Shown: positions 16,633 through 24,924 of the stretch, piece after piece
Layout: each line of letters starts with the position of its first letter
Position numbering within the stretch: position 1 is the stretch's first letter
Source: Streptomyces coacervatus
GTDB taxonomy: Bacteria > Actinomycetota > Actinomycetes > Streptomycetales > Streptomycetaceae
Direction: 5' to 3'
DNA length: 64,000 nt
NCBI RefSeq assembly: GCF_029223485.1
Contig: NZ_JARHTP010000005.1
Location: 186,001-250,000 of the forward strand
The notes under the pieces: model-generated
The model's database searches: none
What the model was told of the DNA's origin: nothing
Seen by the model: the letters and a program-made list of their open reading frames with translations, nothing else
Program-made: the position numbers and the translations under genes

Positions 16633-18568
16633 ACGGAACCTTCACCCACTGCGCCTTCGACGGCGTCCCCTGATCGTCATCAACGAACAGCATGTACCAC
16701 CCCGAAGTCACCAGATTCCGATTCTTCGGCACGGTCACCGTGATCTTGTTCCCAGCCGTCTTGAAGTCCAACGCGACAGACCGTTGATCCACGTCCGTGA
16801 CGTGAGTGGACGCACTGGGTCGAATCAACCGCACCTTCTTGATCGCCGAAGCCTGCGGAGACGTAAACGTCCCCGTCCCGCCCCGAGCGATGGTCTGCGG
16901 CCCCCCGGACAGCGACGGCCGCGAATCCCGGTAGAGATACGGCGGCGTATAAATCTCGATCCGCTGCTCGAACTTCCCAGGCTTGGTGTTCGCCTTGTCG
17001 CCGTACAGCGAGTCCGACCCGAAGAACATCACGCGCCCGTCCGGCAGCAGAATCGACCCCGAGTGGTAGTTCCGCCCCACCTCCGGATCGGCGACCTGCT
17101 CGAACGTGTTGGTGTCCGGGTGATAGATCCGGGCCTGCAGGATGTTGGAGTCACCGCGCCCGCGATAGTCCTCCGACCCGCCGGACACCAGCACCGTGTC
17201 GTCGGGCAGCACCGAGGACTGCGGATACCGCGTCCCCTTCTCCAGCGTCGGCCCGTCCGTGAACTTCGGGTTCTTGTCCTTCAGGTCGATCAGCCGCGTC
17301 TTGTTGCTGGACAGCTTGGACTCGCCGACCCCGCCACCGCCGATCACCATGAACTTCTCGTTCTGCGCAGGAGGCAGCAGCACCGTGCCGGACGTCTCCA
17401 TCTCGTTGGAGTCGCTCAGTCCCGGAAGCTTCGTGAACTTATTAGTGGGGACATCCCAAATACCCGGAATGCGGCCGACGTTGTCCGGCCCGTACCCCGC
17501 ATTCGAACCCGAGTAGAAGATCTTGCCGTTCTGCATCAGGAACAGCGCCGGGTATGTCGGGAACTGACGGATCGTCGACGTGTACGTCCACTTCTTGGTC
17601 TTCGGGTCGAAGACCTCGTTCTTGCCCGGCACCAGCTGACCGATGTCGTCGAGCCCGGAGACGCTGAGGATCTTGCCGTCCGACAGAGTCGTGAGCGTCG
17701 GATACCAGCGGGCCTCGTTCATCGGGTCGACCTTGATGTACTTCTCGGCGACCGGGTCGAACTCGAAGGCGTCCCGGATCCCCTGGAAGTCCTTCTTGTC
17801 GAGGGCGAGCTTCTGCGCGATGCCGTATGTGTTGCGCGCGTCGGTGCCGGTCAGGCCCTGGATCCGGTAGTTGTCCTGCGTACCGGTCTCGTACTTCGTC
17901 CCGCTCTGCTTCGCCTCGACGTAAATACGCCCCAGACCCGGGTCGTTGCGCAGGAACTTACCCGTCTTCGGGTCGAAGACCTTCTTCGCGCGAGGCACGA
18001 GAACAGGGTCCTTCGACACAAAGGTCTTGCCGTTCTCCTTGCCCGTGAACTTCGTCCCCGCGGGCAGGGTTATCGGCTTGTCCGGGTTCTCGTTGTGCAC
18101 CACCATCAGGCCGCCGGCCTTGGTGACGTCACCCTTCAGCTTCTCGTACCGCTTGGTGCCGCCCGCGATCAGCAGATTGCCGTTCGCCAACTGCGTATGC
18201 CCGGTGCAGAACAGGTCCTTCGGCGTCGGGATCTTCTTGATCGTGCCCTTGATCGGATCCCAGATGCGGGTGTCGAACTTCTTCGCGTTGAAGTTGTCCT
18301 GGTTGTTGCCCGAGCCAGCGATCAGCAGCACCTTGCCGGTGCGCAGCAGCGCCGCGTGGATGGTGTCCTGGCGGTATTCCGGCGGGAACTCGACGATGTC
18401 CCAGTGCCCGTTGTCCGCTTTGTACTCGGGTCTGTTGATCTTGTACTGGTGGTATTTCTCGGTGCCGACGCGGTAGAGCCACGGCCCGTTCATCCCGGCC
18501 AGCGCGAGCACCACCGCCGTGCCGATCGCGAGTCGACGGGCGCGGCGGCGGCCTGCACGGTCGTTCAT
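16631..18568 (-). CDS. glxA: Galactose-oxidase-like radical copper oxidase
   Basis: A 645-residue extracytoplasmic copper oxidase tethered by an N-terminal helix (about residues 13-31). The beta-propeller of kelch-like blades carries the radical-cofactor Cys121 in LFCTGHTQ; Tyr141 in TKRYEKL is a candidate cross-link partner, though I could not confirm which Tyr pairs. His ligand candidates are in GRNYHSGS and in STHVTDVDQ near the C-terminal domain. It oxidises primary alcohols of glycans to aldehydes with H2O2 release. The ATG overlaps the cslA stop (ATGA), so both are made from one message. In S. coelicolor and S. lividans the pair builds the hyphal-tip glycan; that role is inferred by homology. 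Confidence 0.9.
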   Translation of the reverse strand: MNDRAGRRRARRLAIGTAVVLALAGMNGPWLYRVGTEKYHQYKINRPEYKADNGHWDIVEFPPEYRQDTIHAALLRTGKVLLIAGSGNNQDNFNAKKFDTRIWDPIKGTIKKIPTPKDLFCTGHTQLANGNLLIAGGTKRYEKLKGDVTKAGGLMVVHNENPDKPITLPAGTKFTGKENGKTFVSKDPVLVPRAKKVFDPKTGKFLRNDPGLGRIYVEAKQSGTKYETGTQDNYRIQGLTGTDARNTYGIAQKLALDKKDFQGIRDAFEFDPVAEKYIKVDPMNEARWYPTLTTLSDGKILSVSGLDDIGQLVPGKNEVFDPKTKKWTYTSTIRQFPTYPALFLMQNGKIFYSGSNAGYGPDNVGRIPGIWDVPTNKFTKLPGLSDSNEMETSGTVLLPPAQNEKFMVIGGGGVGESKLSSNKTRLIDLKDKNPKFTDGPTLEKGTRYPQSSVLPDDTVLVSGGSEDYRGRGDSNILQARIYHPDTNTFEQVADPEVGRNYHSGSILLPDGRVMFFGSDSLYGDKANTKPGKFEQRIEIYTPPYLYRDSRPSLSGGPQTIARGGTGTFTSPQASAIKKVRLIRPSASTHVTDVDQRSVALDFKTAGNKITVTVPKNRNLVTSGWYMLFVDDDQGTPSKAQWVKVP

Positions 18569-20568
18569 TCCTTACGTCCCCCAAATCCACCGAGAGCGAT
18601 CTGCATCGTCTGGTCACTGCCTTCGCCCGGGTGCCCACCGGAGGCGGCCCAGCTGGGCTTCTGCCCCGAGCCGTGCGGCGAGTGCGGCGCCTGCTGCCCC
18701 GGCAGCGGCTTCGGCTGGTACGCCGTCGCGGGCGCCGGGTCCTGCACCTCCTCGTACACCGGCGCCGGCGGCTCCTTCTTCGCCTTCCGCAGCGAGTACC
18801 GCCAGGCGAAGATCGGCGACGCGGTGATCAGCAGGGCGAACGTGGCCCAGGTGATCATCGCCGGGTGCGAGTGCCCGAGTGTGAGACCGGCGGCGATCGA
18901 GCCGCCGAAGACCAGGATGAAGAACAGGTGGATCCGGAAGGTCCCGAACAGCGTGTCGGGGCTGGCCGAGTCGCCCTTGGGCGTCACCACGAACTTGCTC
19001 TTGCGGCGCAGCACCGTGTCCATGAGGGAGCGCGCGTAAATGGGCGCCGACAGAGCGGACATCACCATGCCCGCCACACCGCCCGAACCCTCCGGCTCGT
19101 GCGGGGAGACGTTGTGCCGGCGGTTCCAGATGTACAGGCCGATCTGCAGCGCGGAAGCGTTGCCGTACAGCATCAGCCAGACCGTCGGGTCGATGTTCAC
19201 ACCCGAGGCGCCCAGGCCCAGGAACAGCGCACAACTCAGCGCCGCCAGAATCCAGTTGAGGGCCGACATCGGGTAGAAGATGATCATCATCGTGTAGTTG
19301 AAGAGCTTGCCCGGAGGCAGCGAGAACCAGCCCTTCCAGTACTGCTTCAGGATCGTCTCGTACGTGCCCCGCGACCACCGCAGCTGCTGCGTGAAGAAGT
19401 CCGTCCAGGCGCCCGGCCCCTCACCGACGGCGAGCACGTCCGGCGTGTACACCGAGCGCCACTTTCGGCCCGTCGCCGGGTTCCGGTGCCGGTGGATCTC
19501 GAAACCGGTGGCCATGTCCTCGGTGATCGAGTCGTACAGGCCGCCGATCTGCTTGAGTGCCTTGATCCGTACGGCATTTGACGTACCGACGAACATCGGG
19601 GCGCCGTAGCGGTTTCCGGCCCGCTGGATGAGGGCGTGGAAGAGGAACTGCTGGGACTCCGCCGCCTTGGTGATGGGGTTGTCGTAGTTGCCGTAGACCT
19701 GCGGGCCGATGACGAAGCCGACGTCCGGGTCGCGGAAGAAGCCGAGCATCCGCTCCAGGTAGTTGGGCAGCGGCACATGGTCGGTGTCGACGGAGGCGAA
19801 GAAGTCGTAGTCGTCGCCGTGCGCCTCCAGCCAGGCGTTGTAGTTGCCGTGCTTGGTCTTGGCGCGGTGCGGGCCCTTCTTCTGGTTCCACTTCTCGACT
19901 CCCTTGCGGGAGAAGTGGTGTACGCCGAGCCGCTCGCAGACCGCCTTCACCTCGGCGTCGTCGCCCTCGTCGAGGAGCCAGATGTGCAGAAGGCCCCGGT
20001 GGCGCAGCCTGACGGCCGCCTCCAGGGTCTTCGTCACCATCTCCAGGGGTTCCTTGCCGGGCACGTACGTCGTGATGAACGCGACTCTCGTGCCGGTCTC
20101 GGGCACCACCGGGATCGGGTCGCGGGCGACCAGCGTGGCGTGCGCGTTGGACAGCACGTTCATGCAGCGGAAGAACTCGATCAGACCGATCGAGACGAGC
20201 ATCACGACGTCGAGGGTCGGCAGGAAGCTGAATGCGGGGTAGTCGCGTTCGGTCCAGTGCTGCGGCTGCAGCAGCCAGCCGAGCAGGATCAGCGAGAGCA
20301 GCGGCGCCGCGCCCAGCATCAGGGCGGCGCGCAGCCGGTGCGGCTCCTGCGAGAGCAGCGAGCGGTACTGCACCTTGTACGGCTTGTTCGGGTCGGGCTG
20401 GGTGAGGGGACCGGCCAGCCGGCTGTAGTGCTCGTAGTCGTATCTCGGCAGGGTCTTCTTGATTCGCCGGAACTGGCCTGTCGTGCTGTTCCGGTTCGAA
20501 GGCACCCTGAGTTGGGTGGTTTCTGACGGGTCGAAGTTCTGCCGGGCGCCCGTCGGCGTCGACGTCAT
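18565..20568 (-). CDS. cslA: Cellulose-synthase-like glycosyltransferase CslA
   Basis: A 667-residue GT2 membrane synthase making a beta-linked glycan at the hyphal tip. A basic N-terminal cytosolic tail is followed by two helices (about 81-100 and 117-135), then the catalytic domain with DEGDD (200-204), DTDH (261-264), TED (349-351) and QQLRW (394-398). Further helices lie between about 415 and 600 and form the export channel. The C-terminal tail is Pro/Gln-rich. It is first in the minus-strand operon, coupled to glxA, with cslZ facing it. The sequence of all synthase motifs is intact, so it should be active. Confidence 0.92.
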   Translation of the reverse strand: MTSTPTGARQNFDPSETTQLRVPSNRNSTTGQFRRIKKTLPRYDYEHYSRLAGPLTQPDPNKPYKVQYRSLLSQEPHRLRAALMLGAAPLLSLILLGWLLQPQHWTERDYPAFSFLPTLDVVMLVSIGLIEFFRCMNVLSNAHATLVARDPIPVVPETGTRVAFITTYVPGKEPLEMVTKTLEAAVRLRHRGLLHIWLLDEGDDAEVKAVCERLGVHHFSRKGVEKWNQKKGPHRAKTKHGNYNAWLEAHGDDYDFFASVDTDHVPLPNYLERMLGFFRDPDVGFVIGPQVYGNYDNPITKAAESQQFLFHALIQRAGNRYGAPMFVGTSNAVRIKALKQIGGLYDSITEDMATGFEIHRHRNPATGRKWRSVYTPDVLAVGEGPGAWTDFFTQQLRWSRGTYETILKQYWKGWFSLPPGKLFNYTMMIIFYPMSALNWILAALSCALFLGLGASGVNIDPTVWLMLYGNASALQIGLYIWNRRHNVSPHEPEGSGGVAGMVMSALSAPIYARSLMDTVLRRKSKFVVTPKGDSASPDTLFGTFRIHLFFILVFGGSIAAGLTLGHSHPAMITWATFALLITASPIFAWRYSLRKAKKEPPAPVYEEVQDPAPATAYQPKPLPGQQAPHSPHGSGQKPSWAASGGHPGEGSDQTMQIALGGFGGRKE

Positions 20569-20884
20569 GAGTCATCCCCCCACACGCAGGTCACCGCGTG
20601 TTGTGTCGGATCCTTCCGCCCGCGGCGAGTCCCCCTCGACTCTTCACAGACGTATCAGTGACCGGCCGCAGTCACCACACTTTCCACACCCATAGACATG
20701 GAACCGCGGCCTTCCGGTTGCATGATGCCCCCCTCGGCATCCGTTCGTGAACGGGGCCCCCTATCCCCGCGAACCCGGCAACCGCTTACTTGCCCCCCAA
20801 GTGCCGCGTATCCGCAGCATCTTGAAAAACAGGGTTCTACGGCGTTCATCATGATCGCAAGATGCGAAACGCGGTGTTTACCGG
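20569..20884. other. 316-bp region upstream of cslA
   Basis: No gene. It is the promoter region of cslA and the 3' flank of the FadR-type gene, both on the minus strand. It is distinctly richer in A+T than its surroundings around 20820-20885, as promoters often are. I found no clear operator or terminator hairpin. Confidence 0.5.
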
Positions 20885-21601
20885 TCATACGCGTTCATTG
20901 TGGCGCCTGTGGGGGTCTTGTGGACCAGTTGTGGACAGCCGGGCGCGGATGTTGCCGAAGTGCTCTCTTATGGCCTCCTCCGCCCGTACCGAGTCGCCCG
21001 ACCGCACCGCGTCGAGGATGTCCCGGTGCTGCCTGCAGGTCACCTTCGGGTCCTGCGGCACGCCTCCCAGATCCGTCTGCACACGGTGGAAGGCGTCCCA
21101 GAACGCCTCCAGGACCTCGCCGAGCAGGACGTTGTCCAGCCCCCGGTACAGGGTCGCGTGGAAGGCGCGGTCGGTGTCCGCGAGGCCGGCGCCTCCTTGC
21201 GCGGCCTGTTGTTCCATACGGTTCACGAGGGCGTCGAGTTCAACGAGGTCCGTATCCGGGAGCCGCCCCGCGAGCCGCGAGACGAGCCCCGTCTCCACCG
21301 CCTCGCGCAGCTCCATCAGCTGCAGCAGGGAGTCCTCGCCCCGGTAGTGCCCGGCGACCGTACGGAAGGCCAGGCCCTCGATCATCGGGGCCAGCGACAT
21401 CGGGCCGACATACGTCCCGAAGCCGTGCCGGATCTCCACGATGCCCATCGCCTGCAGGGCCTTCAGCGCCTCGCGCACCGAGTTCCGGCTCGCGCCGAGG
21501 AACTCCATCAGTTCGGGCTCGGTCGGCAGCGGGGCCCCGGAGGGCAGCCTGCGGTCGACGATCAGCTTCTTGATCCGCTCCTGGAGGTCTCGCGCTGCCA
21601 T
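20885..21601 (-). CDS. FadR-type GntR regulator with FCD domain
   Basis: A 238-residue regulator. The wHTH (about residues 5-70) shows LPTEPELMEFLGASRNSVREALKALQAMGIVEIRHGFGTYV. The helical FCD domain follows, with DRAFHATLYRGL and CRQHRDILDAV supplying the usual Asp/His metal and ligand residues. It lies upstream of cslA on the same strand, 316 bases away, and may or may not control it. FCD regulators generally bind carboxylic acids or sugar acids. The ligand is not deducible here. Confidence 0.87.
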   Translation of the reverse strand: MAARDLQERIKKLIVDRRLPSGAPLPTEPELMEFLGASRNSVREALKALQAMGIVEIRHGFGTYVGPMSLAPMIEGLAFRTVAGHYRGEDSLLQLMELREAVETGLVSRLAGRLPDTDLVELDALVNRMEQQAAQGGAGLADTDRAFHATLYRGLDNVLLGEVLEAFWDAFHRVQTDLGGVPQDPKVTCRQHRDILDAVRSGDSVRAEEAIREHFGNIRARLSTTGPQDPHRRHNERV

Positions 21602-21651
21602 GGCCAGAGAGTAGCGCTCACCTGGGTGTGCGGGACTGGGCCGTCGGGCGT

Positions 21652-21704
21652 CTGCGGGTCCGTTGTGGCTGGTCGCGCAGTTCCCCGCGCCCCTTCAGGG
21701 GCGC
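21652..21704 (+). repeat. Dispersed repeat class A, copy 4
   Basis: Core CGCGCAGTTCCCCGCGCCCC followed by TTCAGGGGCGCGG, which folds with it into a GC-rich hairpin. It lies between the FadR-type gene and the truncated tRNA copy. Confidence 0.78.
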
Positions 21705-21744
21705 GGCCGTTTGCGCAGCCTGCTCAGCGTTCCGGCCATGCAAA

Positions 21745-21815
21745 AAGCCCCCCACTGTCGCGGAGGGCCTTGCTGTCTGTGCGCCGCCAGGGACTCGAAC
21801 CCCGGACCCGCTGAT
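21745..21815 (-). pseudogene. Truncated tRNA-Lys 3' half with its terminator (duplicate)
   Basis: Bases 21780-21815 are identical to the 3' half of the tRNA-Lys gene at 21971-22044, from the anticodon loop to the discriminator base. The flanking terminator hairpin at 21745-21771 is also nearly identical to the one at 21935-21962. The match stops inside the anticodon loop. It cannot make a tRNA. It looks like an attachment-site remnant or a partial tandem duplication. Confidence 0.8.
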
Positions 21816-21934
21816 GCTGCATTCCCCGGGGGCTGCGTCTATGTGCGGCTACCGCCGCGCGGCCCCCGGACCCCCAGCCGCTCCTGCGGCACCGGAGAGG
21901 ATCCGGGCACCGGAGAGGGCCCGCCCCAAAGGCG

Positions 21935-21962
21935 AAGGCCCCCCACTGTCGTGGAGGGCCTT
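21935..21962 (-). terminator. Terminator of tRNA-Lys copy 1
   Basis: Hairpin with 12-bp arms, AAGGCCCCCCAC and GTGGAGGGCCTT, one mismatch, loop TGTC. It lies nine bases downstream of the tRNA 3' end. Confidence 0.75.
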
Positions 21963-21970
21963 GCTGTCTG

Positions 21971-22044
21971 TGCGCCGCCAGGGACTCGAACCCCGGACCC
22001 GCTGATTAAGAGTCAGCTGCTCTAACCAACTGAGCTAGCGGCGC
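21971..22044 (-). tRNA. tRNA-Lys (anticodon CTT), copy 1
   Basis: A 74-base cloverleaf on the minus strand: acceptor GCGCCGC/GCGGCGC, D-arm GCTC/GAGC, anticodon stem GCTGA/TCAGC with loop CTCTTAA, T-arm with TTCGAGT, discriminator A. No CCA is encoded. It reads AAG codons. The sequence is identical to the copies at 27841 and 42153. The 14 bases before its 5' end are shared with copy 3. Confidence 0.95.
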
Positions 22045-22232
22045 CTGCTGACGTCGTAACTCTACCCGACGGTCCGGGGTGCTCCGGACCACCCGCCGCC
22101 GGGCGCCGTCCCGGCCGCGGGCGGGGCTTGTACATCATTCGGACCGTCAACATGCGCGTCGGGAAGACGGTTGGGAAACTGATCATCGTGGACAGTCGCG
22201 GTCATTTTCATCGGGAGCTTGAGGGGAATCGC

Positions 22233-23636
22233 ATGGTGACTCCGGTATTCGAGGAATTCGATCCGGCGAATGACTGCGACTGCCCTGGATGCGCGCGCCG
22301 GCTGCGCGTCCTGCCGTTTTCGCGGGCGGTACGGCACCCGGCCGCCCGCCGGGTCGTGATCGTGGCGGCCGCCGCGTTCGCGGCCCTCGGCACGGGGCAT
22401 GTGGCACCGGCGCTCGCAACCCCGCACGTACCGCCAGGACCGGGTGTTTCCGCAGGCCAAGAGGTGTCCACCCCGCAGGGTCACCGGGCCCCGCTGTACG
22501 GGCGGAGCGGGCGGCCGCCCAAGTCGACGGGTGCGGAAGCGATGCCCGAGACCACCCGCGCGGAGATCATCAACCGGGCCAAGAAATGGATCGACGCAAA
22601 GGTGCCGTACAGCATGGCGGCCTACTGGTCCGACGGTTACCGGCAGGACTGCTCGGGCTATGTCTCGATGGCCTGGGGGCTGCCCGGAAACGAATGGACA
22701 GGCAGCCTCGACCGGTTCGGGGAGCGCATCACCAAGGAGGAACTGCAGCCCGGCGACATTCTGCTGTTCCACAATCCGTCCAACCCGGAGAGAGGCTCGC
22801 ACGTCGTCATTTTCGGCGGCTGGAAGGACTACACGCACACCAAGTACCTCGCCTACGAGCAGACGCCCCCGCGCACCCGCGGCAAAGCCACTCCGTACGC
22901 CTACTGGAGCCGGTCGGACCGCTACATCCCCTACCGCTACAAGGGGATCAAGTCGGACACCGAGGGGCCGAAGCCGGGCAGGCCGTCCGCTCCGGGTGCC
23001 CCGACGGCGTATCCGGGAGCGGCGTATTTCGGCCCCGGCGCGCACAACAAGTACGTGATCCAGCTCAGGCAGATGCTCGTCGCGCGCGGTGCCGGCCGCT
23101 ACTACACGCCGGACCCCGGCCCGGGCTGGTCGGATGTGGACCGGCAGGCCACCCGGGCCTTCCAGCTGGCGCAGGGCTGGAAGGGCAAGGGCGCGGACGG
23201 GCTGCCTGGGCCGCGGACCTGGCAGCTGCTGGTGTCCGGGAAGGGCAAGAACATCGGTCCGGCCGAGGCATCGGATCCGGACGAGGACGGGGTGTGGGAT
23301 CTGACACCGGACGGGCTACTGCCTCCGACGGCGGCCGTGTTCTCGCAACCGGCGTCGGCCGGGGTGTCGGATTCGAGGGGGCCTTCGTCCCATGGGGTGC
23401 AGGGCTATCCGGGACGGGCGATGTTCCGCCCCGGCGCCTCCAGTGCCTACGTCACCCAGCTCGGAGAGCAGCTGGTGACGAAGGGGTTCGGCAAGTACTA
23501 CACGGCCGAGCCGGGGCCGGACTGGGACGAGGAGGACCGGCGCAATGTCGAGGACTTCCAGCGCGCCCAGGGCTGGCGGGGCGGCGCGGCGAACGGCATG
23601 CCGGGACCGGAGACCTGGCGGCGGCTGTTCTCCTGA
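22233..23636 (+). CDS. NlpC/P60-like cell-wall hydrolase with two peptidoglycan-binding modules
   Basis: A 467-residue exported protein. An unusual N-terminal segment with CDCPGC (Cys15, 17, 20) and many Arg precedes the hydrophobic export helix (about 41-55). The hydrolase domain has catalytic Cys140 in DCSGYVS and His190 in GSHVVIFGG. Two similar C-terminal modules (about residues 265-335 and 395-467, each starting with Pro-Gly and containing FRPGA or FGPGA, YV.QL, GKYYT or GRYYT, AQGW.G) resemble peptidoglycan-binding domains. It should cleave or remodel peptidoglycan stem peptides. The start is the ATG at 22233, with GAGGGG upstream. Confidence 0.8.
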   Translation: MVTPVFEEFDPANDCDCPGCARRLRVLPFSRAVRHPAARRVVIVAAAAFAALGTGHVAPALATPHVPPGPGVSAGQEVSTPQGHRAPLYGRSGRPPKSTGAEAMPETTRAEIINRAKKWIDAKVPYSMAAYWSDGYRQDCSGYVSMAWGLPGNEWTGSLDRFGERITKEELQPGDILLFHNPSNPERGSHVVIFGGWKDYTHTKYLAYEQTPPRTRGKATPYAYWSRSDRYIPYRYKGIKSDTEGPKPGRPSAPGAPTAYPGAAYFGPGAHNKYVIQLRQMLVARGAGRYYTPDPGPGWSDVDRQATRAFQLAQGWKGKGADGLPGPRTWQLLVSGKGKNIGPAEASDPDEDGVWDLTPDGLLPPTAAVFSQPASAGVSDSRGPSSHGVQGYPGRAMFRPGASSAYVTQLGEQLVTKGFGKYYTAEPGPDWDEEDRRNVEDFQRAQGWRGGAANGMPGPETWRRLFS

Positions 23637-23696
23637 GCGATCTGTTTCCACCGACCTGTTGTTGTGACGCATCTGGCGCGGAGGCTGGAGGCACGC

Positions 23697-24809
23697 ATGA
23701 GTACGACGACCACTTCACAGACGCCCGAGTCCGAGGGGCCGGGCAGACCCGGTCGCCTCATCCAGAACGAGTCGACCACCGAGATCCCCGTCCACCTGCT
23801 GTTCCGTGACGACCCGGCCCCGGTGTCCGCGCCGCTCAGGCCGACGATCGTCGGCCGCCGGCAGGGGACGGGAGAGCAGCCGCGGCTCGGTCGCCCGATG
23901 TCCGCGAAGCCGCGGTCTTCCCCCCGGGCCGACTCCCAGCTGGACGAGCGGCCCGCCAGAGTGCTGCCCGCGGCGGTCGGTGTGCTCGCCGGGGCCTGCG
24001 GGGCGGCCGGGTGCGTGGCCACCTCGTGGTGGGCCGGCGTCCTGCCGCCGCTCGCCGCGGCGGCGCTGCGGCTGCCGGTGTACGCGGGGGCCGGGCTCGG
24101 CCCCGAGCAGTGGGCGGCCTACGCGGGCGCGGGGGCGCTGGGGCTCTTCGGGTTCGGCGGACTCACCCGCGGCCGGACCGGGCGGGCCTGGGTGCTGGGG
24201 ATGTTCGGCCGCTACCGGGGGACCGTCCGGCGCACCGGCCTGATGTGGGTCAACCCGCTGCTGCTGCGCCGCCGGGTCGACGTACGGCTGCGGCACTGGC
24301 GCAGCGAGGAGGTGCCCGCGGCCGACGGCAACGGGGTCGCGCTGCGCGTGGTGGTGCTGGTGGTGTGGCAGGTGCGGGACACCGCGCGGGCGGTGCTGGG
24401 CATCGAGGACCACGAGACCTATCTGCGCGAGTGCGTGGAGGCGGCCCTCGCCCGGGTGGCGGTGGAGGCGCCGGGTGCGTCGAGGGGTTCGGTGGACGCG
24501 GCGGCGGAGGCGCTGACCCGGCTGACGGCGGCGGACGCGGCGCCGATCGGGGTCGAGGTGTTCTCGGTGCAGCCGGTCCGGGTCGAGTACGCCCCCGAGG
24601 TCGCCGCCGTGATGCACCGCCGCCGTATCGCCGCGCTGGACGCACAGCACCGGGCGACTGTGCTCACGTCGGTCCTCGACTCGGTGGAGGACACCGTGAC
24701 GCGGCTGACCCTGCGGGGTCTGGTGGAGCTGGACGACTGCGAACGCAAGGCGCTGGTCAAGGACTTGACGGTGGCGTTCTGTGCGGGGCGGGGAGAACCG
24801 GGGGCGTGA
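23697..24809 (+). CDS. SPFH/Band-7 domain membrane protein
   Basis: A 370-residue protein. A disordered N-terminal region (about 1-85) is followed by two hydrophobic hairpins (about 88-140) and a Band-7 domain with the RRTGLMWVNPLLLRRRVDVRLRHW start, VVLVVWQVRD strand and ETYLRECVEAALARVA helix. SPFH proteins assemble on membrane microdomains and scaffold secretion or cell-wall machinery. The ATG at 23697 has GGAGG nearby upstream. It is 60 bases after the cell-wall hydrolase on the same strand, so a shared transcript is likely. Confidence 0.82.
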   Translation: MSTTTTSQTPESEGPGRPGRLIQNESTTEIPVHLLFRDDPAPVSAPLRPTIVGRRQGTGEQPRLGRPMSAKPRSSPRADSQLDERPARVLPAAVGVLAGACGAAGCVATSWWAGVLPPLAAAALRLPVYAGAGLGPEQWAAYAGAGALGLFGFGGLTRGRTGRAWVLGMFGRYRGTVRRTGLMWVNPLLLRRRVDVRLRHWRSEEVPAADGNGVALRVVVLVVWQVRDTARAVLGIEDHETYLRECVEAALARVAVEAPGASRGSVDAAAEALTRLTAADAAPIGVEVFSVQPVRVEYAPEVAAVMHRRRIAALDAQHRATVLTSVLDSVEDTVTRLTLRGLVELDDCERKALVKDLTVAFCAGRGEPGA

Positions 24810-24813
24810 TTGG

Positions 24814-24840
24814 TATGGACACCTCTTTTGATATGGACAC
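24814..24840 (+). promoter_or_regulatory. Direct repeat in LPMO promoter region
   Basis: TATGGACAC occurs at 24814-24822 and again at 24832-24840, 18 bases apart, upstream of the DasR-type site. Direct repeats of this kind occur in Streptomyces chitin-responsive promoters. The binding protein is unknown. Confidence 0.4.
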
Positions 24841-24869
24841 AGCCAACAAACGGCAATAATCTGAGACTT

Positions 24870-24879
24870 GGTCTAGACC
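24870..24879. promoter_or_regulatory. Candidate DasR-responsive element
   Basis: GGTCTAGACC, a perfect palindrome and the exact core of the known dre consensus, flanked by ACTT and TGCA. It is 46-55 bases upstream of the LPMO start, so DasR (GlcNAc-responsive) probably represses the gene. Confidence 0.7.
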
Positions 24880-24924
24880 TGCACGCCTCATGGAACTTCC
24901 CCCACGTTCTTCAGGAGCGGCAGC

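Noticed and set aside
16784..19039. Long open frame (751 codons) on the plus strand across glxA and cslA
   Set aside because: It is antisense to two clear genes and rich in Arg, Leu and Val without domains, an effect of GC-rich codon bias.
22046..22232. Riboswitch (c-di-AMP type) before the cell-wall hydrolase
   Set aside because: Gap is 187 bases and lacks the conserved motifs I know for that class.
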